Positions 1-8,042 are shown, numbered from the stretch's first letter. The stretch: 11,165 nucleotides of DNA from an uncultured Verrucomicrobiota bacterium (GCA_946482165.1 CAMLQS010000153.1:1-11165); one strand, 5' to 3'. Notes: generated by a model not told the origin, from the sequence alone. Translations and numbers: made by a program.

Positions 1-66
1 GGGCAGCAAGGCCTCGTCCGTTGTGACGCCGGCGGAATTGCCGATCTTGGTGATGGTTTTGATCAT
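1..66 (-). CDS. AbrB/MazE-type antitoxin, N-terminal fragment (runs off left edge)
   Basis: Twenty-two codons are visible, starting with ATG at 64-66 and reading MIKTITKIGNSAGVTTDEAL before the edge. The K-I-G-N-S core is the signature of the swapped-hairpin AbrB/MazE/SpoVT DNA-binding domain. In MazE-like antitoxins this N-terminal strand binds the operator, and the missing C-terminal tail would bind the toxin. The family is usually the first gene of a toxin-antitoxin pair, with the toxin (MazF, Doc/Fic or PIN type) directly downstream, here outside the window. A single-gene AbrB-like regulator cannot be excluded. The start is supported by the family's usual N-terminus, by the promoter, and by a palindrome four bases upstream. 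No Shine-Dalgarno is present, and the promoter predicts transcription from the start codon itself. The toxin type cannot be told from this sequence. Confidence 0.8.
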   Translation of the reverse strand, partial: MIKTITKIGNSAGVTTDEALLP

Positions 67-69
67 GAT

Positions 70-86
70 GTAATACTATGTATTAC
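70..86. promoter_or_regulatory. 17-nt palindromic operator for antitoxin autoregulation
   Basis: The sequence GTAATAC-TAT-GTATTAC has perfect 7-bp arms around a 3-nt centre. It covers the -10 box and ends four bases before the antitoxin start codon. AbrB/MazE antitoxins commonly repress their own promoter through such palindromes, so binding here would block RNA polymerase. The palindrome is seen; its role is inferred from position and family. Confidence 0.65.
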
Positions 87-101
87 TCGGAGTGAGGGCA
101 A
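73..101 (-). promoter_or_regulatory. Sigma-70-like promoter of the antitoxin gene, predicted leaderless
   Basis: Read on the minus strand, a -35-like TTGCCC (96-101) is followed by exactly 17 bases and a -10-like TAGTAT (73-78). The seventh base after the -10 box is the A of the antitoxin ATG at 66. The predicted mRNA therefore begins at or very near the start codon. The hexamers and spacing are visible directly; the start site is inferred. Confidence 0.6.
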
Positions 102-140
102 GACGTGGAATCGGTGCGACGAGGCGAAAGGGACGGATTT

Positions 141-230
141 TTGAACCACGGAGGTCACGGAGAGAGGGGAGGAAAACGGAAGAGCGGTGGATGACCTCGC
201 TCCGTGTCCTCCGTGTTCTCCGTGGTTAAA
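141..230. repeat. Inverted repeat of 9-bp NCACGGAGN units (dispersed-repeat-like)
   Basis: The left arm at 144-162 holds two 9-bp units of the type CCACGGAGG/TCACGGAG. The right arm at 200-227, read on the minus strand, holds three units of the type CCACGGAGA/ACACGGAGG/ACACGGAG. Aligned as inverted repeats, 144-162 and 209-227 match at 17 of 19 positions. A second pairing, GAGGTCA (151-157) with TGACCTC (192-198), is perfect. The element begins about 20 bp after the cysS stop, so it could form a 3' hairpin in the cysS message, although no T-run follows it. Arrays of CCACGGAG-like units between genes are a known feature of Verrucomicrobia and related phyla, where they give spurious tripeptide-repeat ORFs. 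That this is a dispersed family in this genome is inferred. Confidence 0.7.
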
Positions 231-246
231 TTCCTTCTTTGAGAAT

Positions 247-1647
<1,401 letters not shown>

Positions 1648-1650
1648 TTG

Positions 1651-1692
1651 GAGCAGGGAGCCGGGAGCGAGGGGCTAGGAGCCAGGGGGCGG
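1651..1692. repeat. Degenerate 7-bp tandem repeat abutting the cysS start
   Basis: On the plus strand the units read GAGCAGG, GAGCCGG, GAGCGAG, GGGCTAG, GAGCCAG and GGGGCGG, six consecutive 7-mers with consensus GAGCNNG. They end four bases before the cysS start codon and so lie in its presumed leader. On the mRNA strand they are pyrimidine-rich (GCTC-containing), which leaves no Shine-Dalgarno. Confidence 0.65.
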
Positions 1693-1720
1693 AGCGAAAG
1701 AGGACGGAGCGACAGAGTGC
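1691..1720. repeat. Two-copy 15-bp tandem repeat upstream of cysS
   Basis: GGAGCGAAAGAGGAC (1691-1705) is followed directly by GGAGCGACAGAGTGC (1706-1720), matching at 12 of 15 positions. It continues the repetitive tract that begins at 1651. Confidence 0.55.
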
Positions 1721-2114
1721 GGACGAATGGCCGAGACGCGGGCGAACGGTTGGCGAAACGACTCCGTCGTTCCGCTACGCTGGGGAGATGGCCGCCTGAA
1801 GGCAGAGAGCGCTTACACGGCGACACGCGCGCACGTAGTTCGCCAGGTGGCGACCTCCTGGACGCAAGCGGTGTCAAGATGTGTAGCGCGCGGGGGCATT
1901 TGGTCTGTGAGCCGCACAGAAACGCGCTTGGGACGAAGCCGTTCAAGCCCGGATTTTCGGAACGCGAAGCATGCCTCGTGGCAGCGCTGAACAGAGTGGC
2001 GATGGCGACGACGATGACGGGGCGGGCTCCTCTCCGTAATCGGGGTTTGGTTACGAATTATTAACGATAATTTTGTTGATAAGAAGCCCTTCAGGCTACG
2101 TTCATTCAAACCTA

Positions 2115-2138
2115 GTGGACATACTTAGGTATGTTCAC
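2115..2138. promoter_or_regulatory. 24-nt imperfect palindrome, probable operator of the lipase-like gene
   Basis: GTGGACATAC-TTAG-GTATGTTCAC has 10-bp arms that match at 9 of 10 positions around a 4-nt centre. It lies 95-118 bases before the start codon at 2233, in the zone where a promoter is expected. The symmetry and length suit a dimeric regulator. No regulator gene is adjacent, so the binding protein is unknown. An RNA hairpin is the alternative. Confidence 0.5.
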
Positions 2139-2146
2139 GGCATAAA
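2116..2146 (+). promoter_or_regulatory. Weak candidate promoter of the lipase-like gene
   Basis: TGGACA (2116-2121) matches the -35 consensus at five of six positions. CATAAA (2141-2146) matches the -10 consensus at four of six. The 19-base spacing is longer than ideal. If used, the palindrome at 2115-2138 would cover the -35 box and most of the spacer, and the leader would be about 80 nt. Confidence 0.3.
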
Positions 2147-2200
2147 CCGTCGAAAGGGGCCGGTTCCAAAGGTGCCGGTTTCCGGGCGGTTTGTTCACGG
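2132..2200 (+). repeat. Direct repeat TGTTCACGG bracketing a GC-rich leader
   Basis: TGTTCACGG occurs at 2132-2140, overlapping the right arm of the palindrome, and again at 2192-2200, exactly 60 bp apart. Between them GCCGGTTCC and GCCGGTTTCC form a further near-direct repeat. The second copy starts 41 bp before the start codon. Its role is unknown; two half-sites for the palindrome-binding protein are possible. Confidence 0.4.
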
Positions 2201-2232
2201 AAACTACAACCAACTAACCCACAATAAATAAA

Positions 2233-3423
2233 ATGAGCTTCGCTCCGCTCTCCGCCAATGGCCAGCTTGCCCGCAAGGCCATTTACACGCCCTACTACGG
2301 ATTCGTTCAACTCGCCCTCGCCACGATCGCCTACACCGATCCGAAGATATGGCAGGCGGGTAATCTGGTTGCGAAAATGAACGAGTTCATCGGCGCCCTG
2401 CCGCTCTTGCCTCAGGCGCCGGGAGCCAGTTCCGGAGGGACCCTGCCCGGTTCTTGGCAAATCGAATGGGGACCCGTTTTCGACCTTACCTATTCGAACG
2501 TCATGTATGGCGTGACCTATCGGGAGCCGGTGCAGTCCTCGTATTCGGAGGGGGCGCCGGTTTTCGCGGCGGTGGTGATCCGAGGCACCGACATCAGCGT
2601 CGCCGGCCCCGGGTTCGTTCAGCAGTTAATTCAAGACTTGGATGGTGAAACGACGGTGCCGATGACGATGCCGAACGCCGCCTCCGATCCGATCTTGTCC
2701 GTGGCCAAGGGGACCAACGACGGACTGAATCGGCTGCTCGGTTTCACGCCCACCCATTTTATTCTCAAGGAGGCCGGCTCCGGGTCCATCGCCGACTGGG
2801 CGCAGTCGATTTACCAAGCCGACAGCGAGACTCCGATCGTGGTGACCGGGCACAGTCTGGGGGGCTGCCAGACCACGGTGATGGCGACCTACCTGTATTA
2901 TTATCTCAAGGGCCTGGCCGGACAGGCGGTCGGCACCGTGGTGCCCAATCCCTTCGCCGCTCCGACGGCGGGGCTCGCGGATTTCGCGGCCAACTTCAAC
3001 TCCATCTTCCCGAGCGCCACGCTGTGGTGGAACTCGCTCGACGTGGTGCCCAACGCCTTTCAGCAGCAGTCGGCGAATCCGGTCATCCCGCTCTATCTGC
3101 AAAACATCGCGGGATTCTGGAACGTGAATCCGCCCGGCACGCCGAACGCGTGCGAGATGGATTTGCTCAACAAGGTGATCAAAAACTACCCCGCCACCTA
3201 CACGCATCCGAGCGTCGGGGCGCAGGTGATGCAGGGCTTCGTGTGGGCGCCTCCAGGGGCCACCTGCAAGAACGACTGGATCACCCAGCTCGAGATCCAG
3301 CATTTCCCGCCGATGTATCACCGCTTGATGTCGCAGCAGACGGCCGTGACCTTGGCGGCCTTCCCCCTGCCGGTGATCACCACCGATCCCAATCCCTGCA
3401 CCGCCGTTCCGTCGGCGAGTTGA
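2233..3423 (+). CDS. Class 3 lipase-like alpha/beta hydrolase (cytoplasmic or non-classically exported)
   Basis: This 396-residue protein is probably a lipase or esterase of the class 3 (fungal lipase-like) group. The nucleophile elbow is GHSLGG (206-211), with catalytic serine S208 after a hydrophobic strand (PIVVT). The strand and turn AAVVIRGTD (112-120) fit the oxyanion-hole region. NSLDVVP (267-273) matches the family's acid motif, making D270 the likely catalytic aspartate. H363, in PPMYHRL, is the likely catalytic histidine (H357 is an alternative). About 110 residues precede the hydrolase core and are unlike anything I recognise. No N-terminal signal peptide or membrane segment is visible. 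The start is the first ATG of the frame, with no Shine-Dalgarno but an A-rich, unstructured leader (ACAATAAATAAA). It stands alone, convergent with the next gene. The substrate is unknown. Codons such as TTA and runs of TAT suggest slightly less GC-biased usage than its neighbours. Confidence 0.85.
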   Translation: MSFAPLSANGQLARKAIYTPYYGFVQLALATIAYTDPKIWQAGNLVAKMNEFIGALPLLPQAPGASSGGTLPGSWQIEWGPVFDLTYSNVMYGVTYREPVQSSYSEGAPVFAAVVIRGTDISVAGPGFVQQLIQDLDGETTVPMTMPNAASDPILSVAKGTNDGLNRLLGFTPTHFILKEAGSGSIADWAQSIYQADSETPIVVTGHSLGGCQTTVMATYLYYYLKGLAGQAVGTVVPNPFAAPTAGLADFAANFNSIFPSATLWWNSLDVVPNAFQQQSANPVIPLYLQNIAGFWNVNPPGTPNACEMDLLNKVIKNYPATYTHPSVGAQVMQGFVWAPPGATCKNDWITQLEIQHFPPMYHRLMSQQTAVTLAAFPLPVITTDPNPCTAVPSAS

Positions 3424-3470
3424 ACCGGGGTTCTCCGGCGAGGAGAAAATCTGGATCGACTGAACGTCCT

Positions 3471-3505
3471 GAACCGGGGCCCTCGAATTCCGCGGGCCTC
3501 GGTTC
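3471..3505 (+). terminator. Strong hairpin downstream of the lipase-like gene
   Basis: The arms GAACCGGGGCCC (3471-3482) and GGGCCTCGGTTC (3494-3505) form a 12-bp stem with one G-U wobble and an 11-nt loop. It begins 48 bases after the stop. No T-run follows, so it is not a canonical intrinsic terminator. It may stabilise the 3' end or block convergent read-through. A weaker hairpin, TTCTCC-GGCGA-GGAGAA (3431-3447), lies nearer the stop. Confidence 0.45.
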
Positions 3506-3519
3506 CCGGCCAGGATCAC

Positions 3520-3532
3520 GCCACCCGGTGGC
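3520..3532 (-). terminator. Small hairpin downstream of the giant minus-strand gene
   Basis: GCCACC-C-GGTGGC is a near-perfect palindrome lying 64 bases after the stop of the minus-strand gene. The stem can be at most five base pairs with a three-base loop, and there is no T-run. It is a weak candidate 3' hairpin. Confidence 0.25.
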
Positions 3533-3595
3533 CTTGGCCGAGCTTGGTTTCCGTCTCGCGACGCATCGGTTTGTTTCGAAGACGGCGCGCAAGCC

Positions 3596-6500
3596 TCAGG
3601 GGGCGGTAATCTGCAGGCGCAGGAACTTGCGAGGGGCGGAGTCGAGGGGGACGGTGAAGCGGATCGTTTGCGCGGTGCCGGTTTCGTTGAGCACGGTGCT
3701 TGTGCCGGCGGCGGGGACCCAGGAGTCCGGGGAAAGGTCGGGGCTCTCCTGCACGATGAACAGGAGATCGTTCGCGGCCTTGGACCTTGGGTAAACAAGG
3801 TTGAGGAGCGGGGCGCCCGGATCGATCACGGGCAGGAGTTGCGGGTCGGGAGCGTTGGGGTTTCCGCCCAAGGCGCGTTCGAGGAGGTTGGCGAGGCCGT
3901 CGCCGTCGGTGTCGGCGGTGTCGGCGGCGGAACCGCTGTCGAGGGTGCTGCCGAAGTTTTGGCGGCGCCACGTCTCGGCCTGGGTGAGAAGGGTAAACGT
4001 GAAGGTGCGAGAACTCGTCGCGGCGCCGTCGCTCACGGTGAGCGTGACCGTGCTCGTGCCGGAGGGGAGGGCGGGCGTGAGGGTGGCGGTGCGGGAGGCG
4101 GCCGTTCCGGCGAAGACGATGTTGGCGGCGGGGAGGAAGGCGGAGTTGGTCGAGGCGGCCGTGAGCGCGAGGGCGCCGACGGCGGTGTTGGTGTCGGACA
4201 CGGTGAGCGAGAGGGGGACGGCGCCCGTGCCGTAATCGAGGGTCTGGTCCGAGATCGCGGCGAGGGCGGGCGTCGCGTTGGCGGGGGCGCCATCGGGGCC
4301 GAGGGAGTAGTTGCCGGCGACCTGGGTGGGGCTGAGCACACCGCCGTGGACGCGCACGCGGTTGAGGTAGCCGCTGAAAAAGTGGGAACGCGCGCCGCCG
4401 GCGCTGGCGCGCTGGCAGGCGAGGTTGAGGGGCTGGGCGGCAAAGGTGCTCAGGGGGCTTGCGAGCGTGCGGGTGTTGGCGAGAACGCCGTCGATGTAGA
4501 CGCGCACGGTGGTGGCGCCGTCGTAGGTGTAGACGAGGTGGCGCCAGGCGCGGGCGCCGGGCGTGGCGGAACCCCAGCCGACGTCGTGGCCACCGCCCCA
4601 GTGGGTGACGGCACCCCAGGTGGTGTGCGCGCCGAAGTTGAAGGCCATGTTGCTGGCGTCGGCGCCTCGATAACCCCAGGAAAGCATCGTCTCTTCGTCG
4701 GCGAGCGCGGGGTTGTAGGCCCAGACTTCGATGGAGCGGTCGGATGCGCCGTGGAGGTCGGCGGGCGTGAGGCCGGCGCTGGTGTAGGCCTGGTCGACGC
4801 CGTTGAAGATTACGCCGGGGACGCCGTCGGCGGGGTTCTTGATCGGGCTACCGGTGCGGGTGAAGTTGCCCAACGCGCTCCCGGCGGCGGTGTTGGTCCA
4901 GGTGGCGGCGCCTGCGCTGGCGTCGGTGGCGCGGAGATCGACGTGGAGCGTGCCGGCGTCGGCGAGGGCGGCGGCGGGTTGAAAGGCGGCGATGTCGGCG
5001 GCGGAGAGGGCGGCGCCGTAGAAACGCACGTCGTCGAGCGCGCCGCGGAACGCGGGGAGGAGCGAGCCCTCGGAGCGGGCGAGGTAGTTATGCTGCGAAT
5101 ACGCGGCGGTGTTGGCGGCGAGGAGCTGGTCGGGGCGGATCGTGATCGGGCCGCCGGCGGCGAGCGCGCCGTTCACGTAGAGCGCGCCGGTGGAGCCGTT
5201 GAGCGTGACGGCGACGTGGGTCCAGACACCGAGGGCGAGGGGCGAGGAGGCGAGGAGGGTTTGCTCGGCGCCGCCGTTGGCGATGGAGAACTTGGCGCGG
5301 CCGGCGCCGTCGTCGGGCGTGAGATAGAGGCGTCGCGCGGAGCTGGCGCCGAGCCAGAGCACGGGCTGGCTGGCGGCGCCGCCGAGCGGCTTTACCCAGG
5401 CGGTAAAGGTGAAGTCGCGCAGGTCGGCGATGCTGCGGTCGAGGGCGACGGCCTGGGTGGCGCCGTCGAAGGCGAGGAAGCCCTTGCGGCGGGCGTCGGC
5501 GGAGACCCAGGCGGGCGAGCCGAGCGTGAAGGCGTCGGTGGCGCCGTATTGGTCGAAGACGCGCGAGTCGTGCGCGGCGGCGAAGTCGTAGGCGGCGTAG
5601 AGGCCGGCGGGCAGGGCGCGCAGATGCGAGTCGGGGACGCCGACGTAGGGCACGTGGCCGAAGGCGACGCTGTTGGCGATGTCGCGGCCGGAGAAGAAGT
5701 CGCCGTAGTCGCCGTCGATGATGGCGTTTCCGCTCAGGACGCCGGTGTTCGACGCGGCGGTGCCTTTGGCGGTGGCGAGGTCTTGGAGCGTGCCGCCCTT
5801 GATGTTGGCGTGTTCGAGGACTCGGGCGTTGCCGGTGATGGTGCCGCCCTCGACGAGGGCCCAGTCGCGGATCTTGGCGAAGCCGTTGATCGCGCCGCCG
5901 CGGATCCAGGCGCGACCGGAGATCGTGGCGTTGCCGGAGATGACGGGCGAACCGGTGACGAGGGCGTTGTCCTCGATGCGGACGTTGCCGCTGATGTTGG
6001 CGGTGTTGAAGACGCGGGCGCCGGGCGCGAGGTAGACGGTGGAGGCGACGGTGGCGGTGCTGGCCTTCCATCCGCCGCCGTTGGCGTGTTGCACGAGACC
6101 GGCGGTGGACGTGCCGTTGTCGCGCTGGCGCGGCGTGGCGCCGGCGACATGGAGTTCGTAGGGGAAACGCGTCTTCGAGGGATGCGAGCGGTAGGGGTGG
6201 GTGACCTCGTCGAATTCGGGGTTGTGGAAAACCGCGGGCGTGGCGGCGACGGAGAGGTAGAGTTTGTTCTCGTTGGCGGCGAGGGTGACGGAGTTTTCGC
6301 CGGAGGCCCAGAGCGTGCCGTAGCGTTCGGTGCCGCTGTCGGAGATGACGATGAAGCTGGCGCGCCAATCGGCGCCGCGGGCGGCGTCGGGCAGGCCGCG
6401 GAAGTTGACGGTGACGACGCGGCCGGCGACGCCGGTGGTGGTCGGGACGAGTTCGTGGAGGGCGTAGGCGCCCTGCATCGGGGCCATCTCGTAGGGCACG

Positions 6501-8020
6501 CGCCACCAGGTAGGATCGTCGGCGCGACGCGCGAGGTCGGTGAACTGCCAGCGCTGCGTGGCGGCGTTGTCGAGCGGGGCGCCGAAGGAGGCGAGGGCGG
6601 CCTGGATGTCGGTTTTGTAGGCGTAGTTGTAGGTGGCGCCGCGGCGGGCGAAGTAGCCGACGATGTCTTTGAGCGAAGTGGTCGGCGTGAGATTTTCGAG
6701 GAGCGTGAGCGGATACTGGCCGGCGGCGGTTTGCTGCCAGAGCTTGACGTTGGTGCCTTCGCCGAGGTCGGGGAGGGCGTCGGGATTTTCGTCGAGATAC
6801 AGGAACAGCGGCCACGAGAGGTAGTAGTCGCGGCCATGGCCGATGATCTGGTGGGCGCAGCGCAGGTAGGTGGGGTCGATGCCGGAGCGCTGGTTGGCTG
6901 GGTAGAGGAGGCGGAAGTGTTCGTTGTAGCGCTCGCGGCCGTAGTTGGCGTGGCCTTCCCACCAGGCGCCCGGGACGTTGCCGCTGGTGTTGTGGAACTG
7001 GAAGCAGTGCATCAGCTCGTGCGGGATGACGCCGGAGGGCGGGTTCTCGCGCAGGCCGTCGGGGGTGATGTTGAGGCGAGCGTAGGAGCCGTCGCCGCCG
7101 GCCCAATAGCCGGAGTGCCAGGTGGTGATGTTGAGTTTGTAGCGAGTGCCGCTCGTGCCGGCGCCCATGGCCCAGGCGGGCTCGCGGTAACCCATTTTTT
7201 TGACGAAGACCTGCCAGCATTCCTCGGCGTTGCGCAGGGTGGCGCGCGCCATGGTGGCGGTCCAGGAGCCGTTGGCGGCGACGGCGTCGTTCCAGAGGAG
7301 GCGGAAGCGCTTCGATTCGAGCGAGGAGACGGCCTGATTGGGACCGGTGGGGGCGCCGCCCGGGGTGAGGCCGCCGGCCACGGGGCACTCGGTGGAGATT
7401 CGCGGTTGGTAGACGGGCGCGCCGGGTTCGTCGCCGACGCGGACGTAGTCGAGGGCGAAGCTCATTCCGCTGGTGCCGGCGCCGTCGACGGGATCGATGC
7501 GGAGATCGCGCAGCGTGCCGCGCCAGTAAACCTCGAGGCCGAGGTTGAGGCGGTAGGTGTGGAAGGAGCCGTCTTTGGGGATGAGCGAGGCGGGAATGTC
7601 GATCTGGCGCGTGGCGGCGAATCCGGTGGTGAGCGTGGTGCCGTAGAAAATCTGGATGACGCCCGCGTAGTTGGCGGGGACTTGAAGGCGGAGCTCGAGG
7701 AAGTCGTTGAAGCCGAGATCAAGATCGGGGCCGGAGGCGATGACGGTGCGCTCGACGCGGCCGTCGGTCGTGGTCGTGGCGCCGGAGAGGATGCCGCCGG
7801 AGACGGTGACGCCGGCGTTGACGCCGGCCCAGCTTTCGAGGGCGCCGTCGGTGGTCCACTCGGCGGCCCAGGTGCCGGTGAAGGTGGTCGCGGGATCGAC
7901 GTCGACGGTCACGCCGGATGGCAGGGCGACCGGTGCGGCGAGAGCGCGGGCGGCCACGCCGACGAACAGGCCAAGCGCGGCGCATGCGAGCAAAGGAACG
8001 AGGGAGACTCGGCGGGGCAT
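3596..8020 (-). CDS. Giant exported multidomain protein with HELMH metallopeptidase-like domain, beta-helix, two LamG-like domains and Ig-like domain
   Basis: The protein has 1474 residues. A Sec signal peptide is clear: RR, a hydrophobic stretch at about 7-23, and cleavage near ARALA/A (about 28-29). Residues about 43-197 form a beta-sandwich-like region ending in DYVRVGD. Residues about 235-520 contain HELMH (334-338) and, 17 residues on, WWEGHANY with E355. This arrangement resembles DUF6055-type putative zinc peptidases, where H334, H338 and probably E355 bind zinc and E335 is catalytic. Residues about 670-745 are hexapeptide-like repeats of a left-handed beta-helix. LamG/concanavalin-like domains follow at about 805-1012 and 1025-1240, each with the typical W-x-H-V/L and YI/VDG or YVNG strands. 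An Ig/cadherin-like domain spans about 1250-1345. DTADTDGDGLANLLERALGG (1367-1386) is a calcium-binding-like motif common near the C-termini of verrucomicrobial secreted proteins. The likely role is extracellular glycan or protein binding and cleavage; the substrate is unknown. The ATG is supported by the signal peptide. Confidence 0.9.
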   Translation of the reverse strand: MPRRVSLVPLLACAALGLFVGVAARALAAPVALPSGVTVDVDPATTFTGTWAAEWTTDGALESWAGVNAGVTVSGGILSGATTTTDGRVERTVIASGPDLDLGFNDFLELRLQVPANYAGVIQIFYGTTLTTGFAATRQIDIPASLIPKDGSFHTYRLNLGLEVYWRGTLRDLRIDPVDGAGTSGMSFALDYVRVGDEPGAPVYQPRISTECPVAGGLTPGGAPTGPNQAVSSLESKRFRLLWNDAVAANGSWTATMARATLRNAEECWQVFVKKMGYREPAWAMGAGTSGTRYKLNITTWHSGYWAGGDGSYARLNITPDGLRENPPSGVIPHELMHCFQFHNTSGNVPGAWWEGHANYGRERYNEHFRLLYPANQRSGIDPTYLRCAHQIIGHGRDYYLSWPLFLYLDENPDALPDLGEGTNVKLWQQTAAGQYPLTLLENLTPTTSLKDIVGYFARRGATYNYAYKTDIQAALASFGAPLDNAATQRWQFTDLARRADDPTWWRVPYEMAPMQGAYALHELVPTTTGVAGRVVTVNFRGLPDAARGADWRASFIVISDSGTERYGTLWASGENSVTLAANENKLYLSVAATPAVFHNPEFDEVTHPYRSHPSKTRFPYELHVAGATPRQRDNGTSTAGLVQHANGGGWKASTATVASTVYLAPGARVFNTANISGNVRIEDNALVTGSPVISGNATISGRAWIRGGAINGFAKIRDWALVEGGTITGNARVLEHANIKGGTLQDLATAKGTAASNTGVLSGNAIIDGDYGDFFSGRDIANSVAFGHVPYVGVPDSHLRALPAGLYAAYDFAAAHDSRVFDQYGATDAFTLGSPAWVSADARRKGFLAFDGATQAVALDRSIADLRDFTFTAWVKPLGGAASQPVLWLGASSARRLYLTPDDGAGRAKFSIANGGAEQTLLASSPLALGVWTHVAVTLNGSTGALYVNGALAAGGPITIRPDQLLAANTAAYSQHNYLARSEGSLLPAFRGALDDVRFYGAALSAADIAAFQPAAALADAGTLHVDLRATDASAGAATWTNTAAGSALGNFTRTGSPIKNPADGVPGVIFNGVDQAYTSAGLTPADLHGASDRSIEVWAYNPALADEETMLSWGYRGADASNMAFNFGAHTTWGAVTHWGGGHDVGWGSATPGARAWRHLVYTYDGATTVRVYIDGVLANTRTLASPLSTFAAQPLNLACQRASAGGARSHFFSGYLNRVRVHGGVLSPTQVAGNYSLGPDGAPANATPALAAISDQTLDYGTGAVPLSLTVSDTNTAVGALALTAASTNSAFLPAANIVFAGTAASRTATLTPALPSGTSTVTLTVSDGAATSSRTFTFTLLTQAETWRRQNFGSTLDSGSAADTADTDGDGLANLLERALGGNPNAPDPQLLPVIDPGAPLLNLVYPRSKAANDLLFIVQESPDLSPDSWVPAAGTSTVLNETGTAQTIRFTVPLDSAPRKFLRLQITAP

Positions 8021-8042
8021 AGGAGGGGAGACGAGCTTCCTG

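Larger units (their letters stand above)
1648..2232. other. 585-bp intergenic region between cysS and the lipase-like gene
   Basis: This region separates two divergent genes. The cysS-proximal part (1651-1720) is tandem repeat. From about 1721 to 2040 I see no recognisable gene, RNA or mobile element; open frames exist on both strands but none resembles a protein I know. From 2041 the sequence becomes AT-rich. It carries a small inverted repeat, AATTAT-TAACG-ATAATT (2056-2072), then the palindrome and leader of the lipase-like gene. The cysS promoter should lie here but I cannot place it. Confidence 0.6.

Noticed and set aside
1930..1965. A tRNA T-arm-like GTTCAAGCC
   Set aside because: The flanking bases do not form the 5-bp T-stem, and no acceptor or anticodon arm can be drawn around it.
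1727..1990. An 87-codon plus-strand open frame in the same gap
   Set aside because: It overlaps other equally plausible frames and has no motif or start signal supporting it.
1813..2109. A 98-codon minus-strand open frame in the cysS-lipase gap
   Set aside because: It has no ribosome site, an Arg-rich unremarkable sequence, and crosses the AT-rich zone. I recognise no family. A decayed gene cannot be excluded.
7982..7984. A possible lipobox (LLAC, residues 10-13) in the giant protein's signal sequence
   Set aside because: The cysteine falls too early in the hydrophobic region. The Ala-x-Ala site near residue 28 gives a better signal peptidase I signal.
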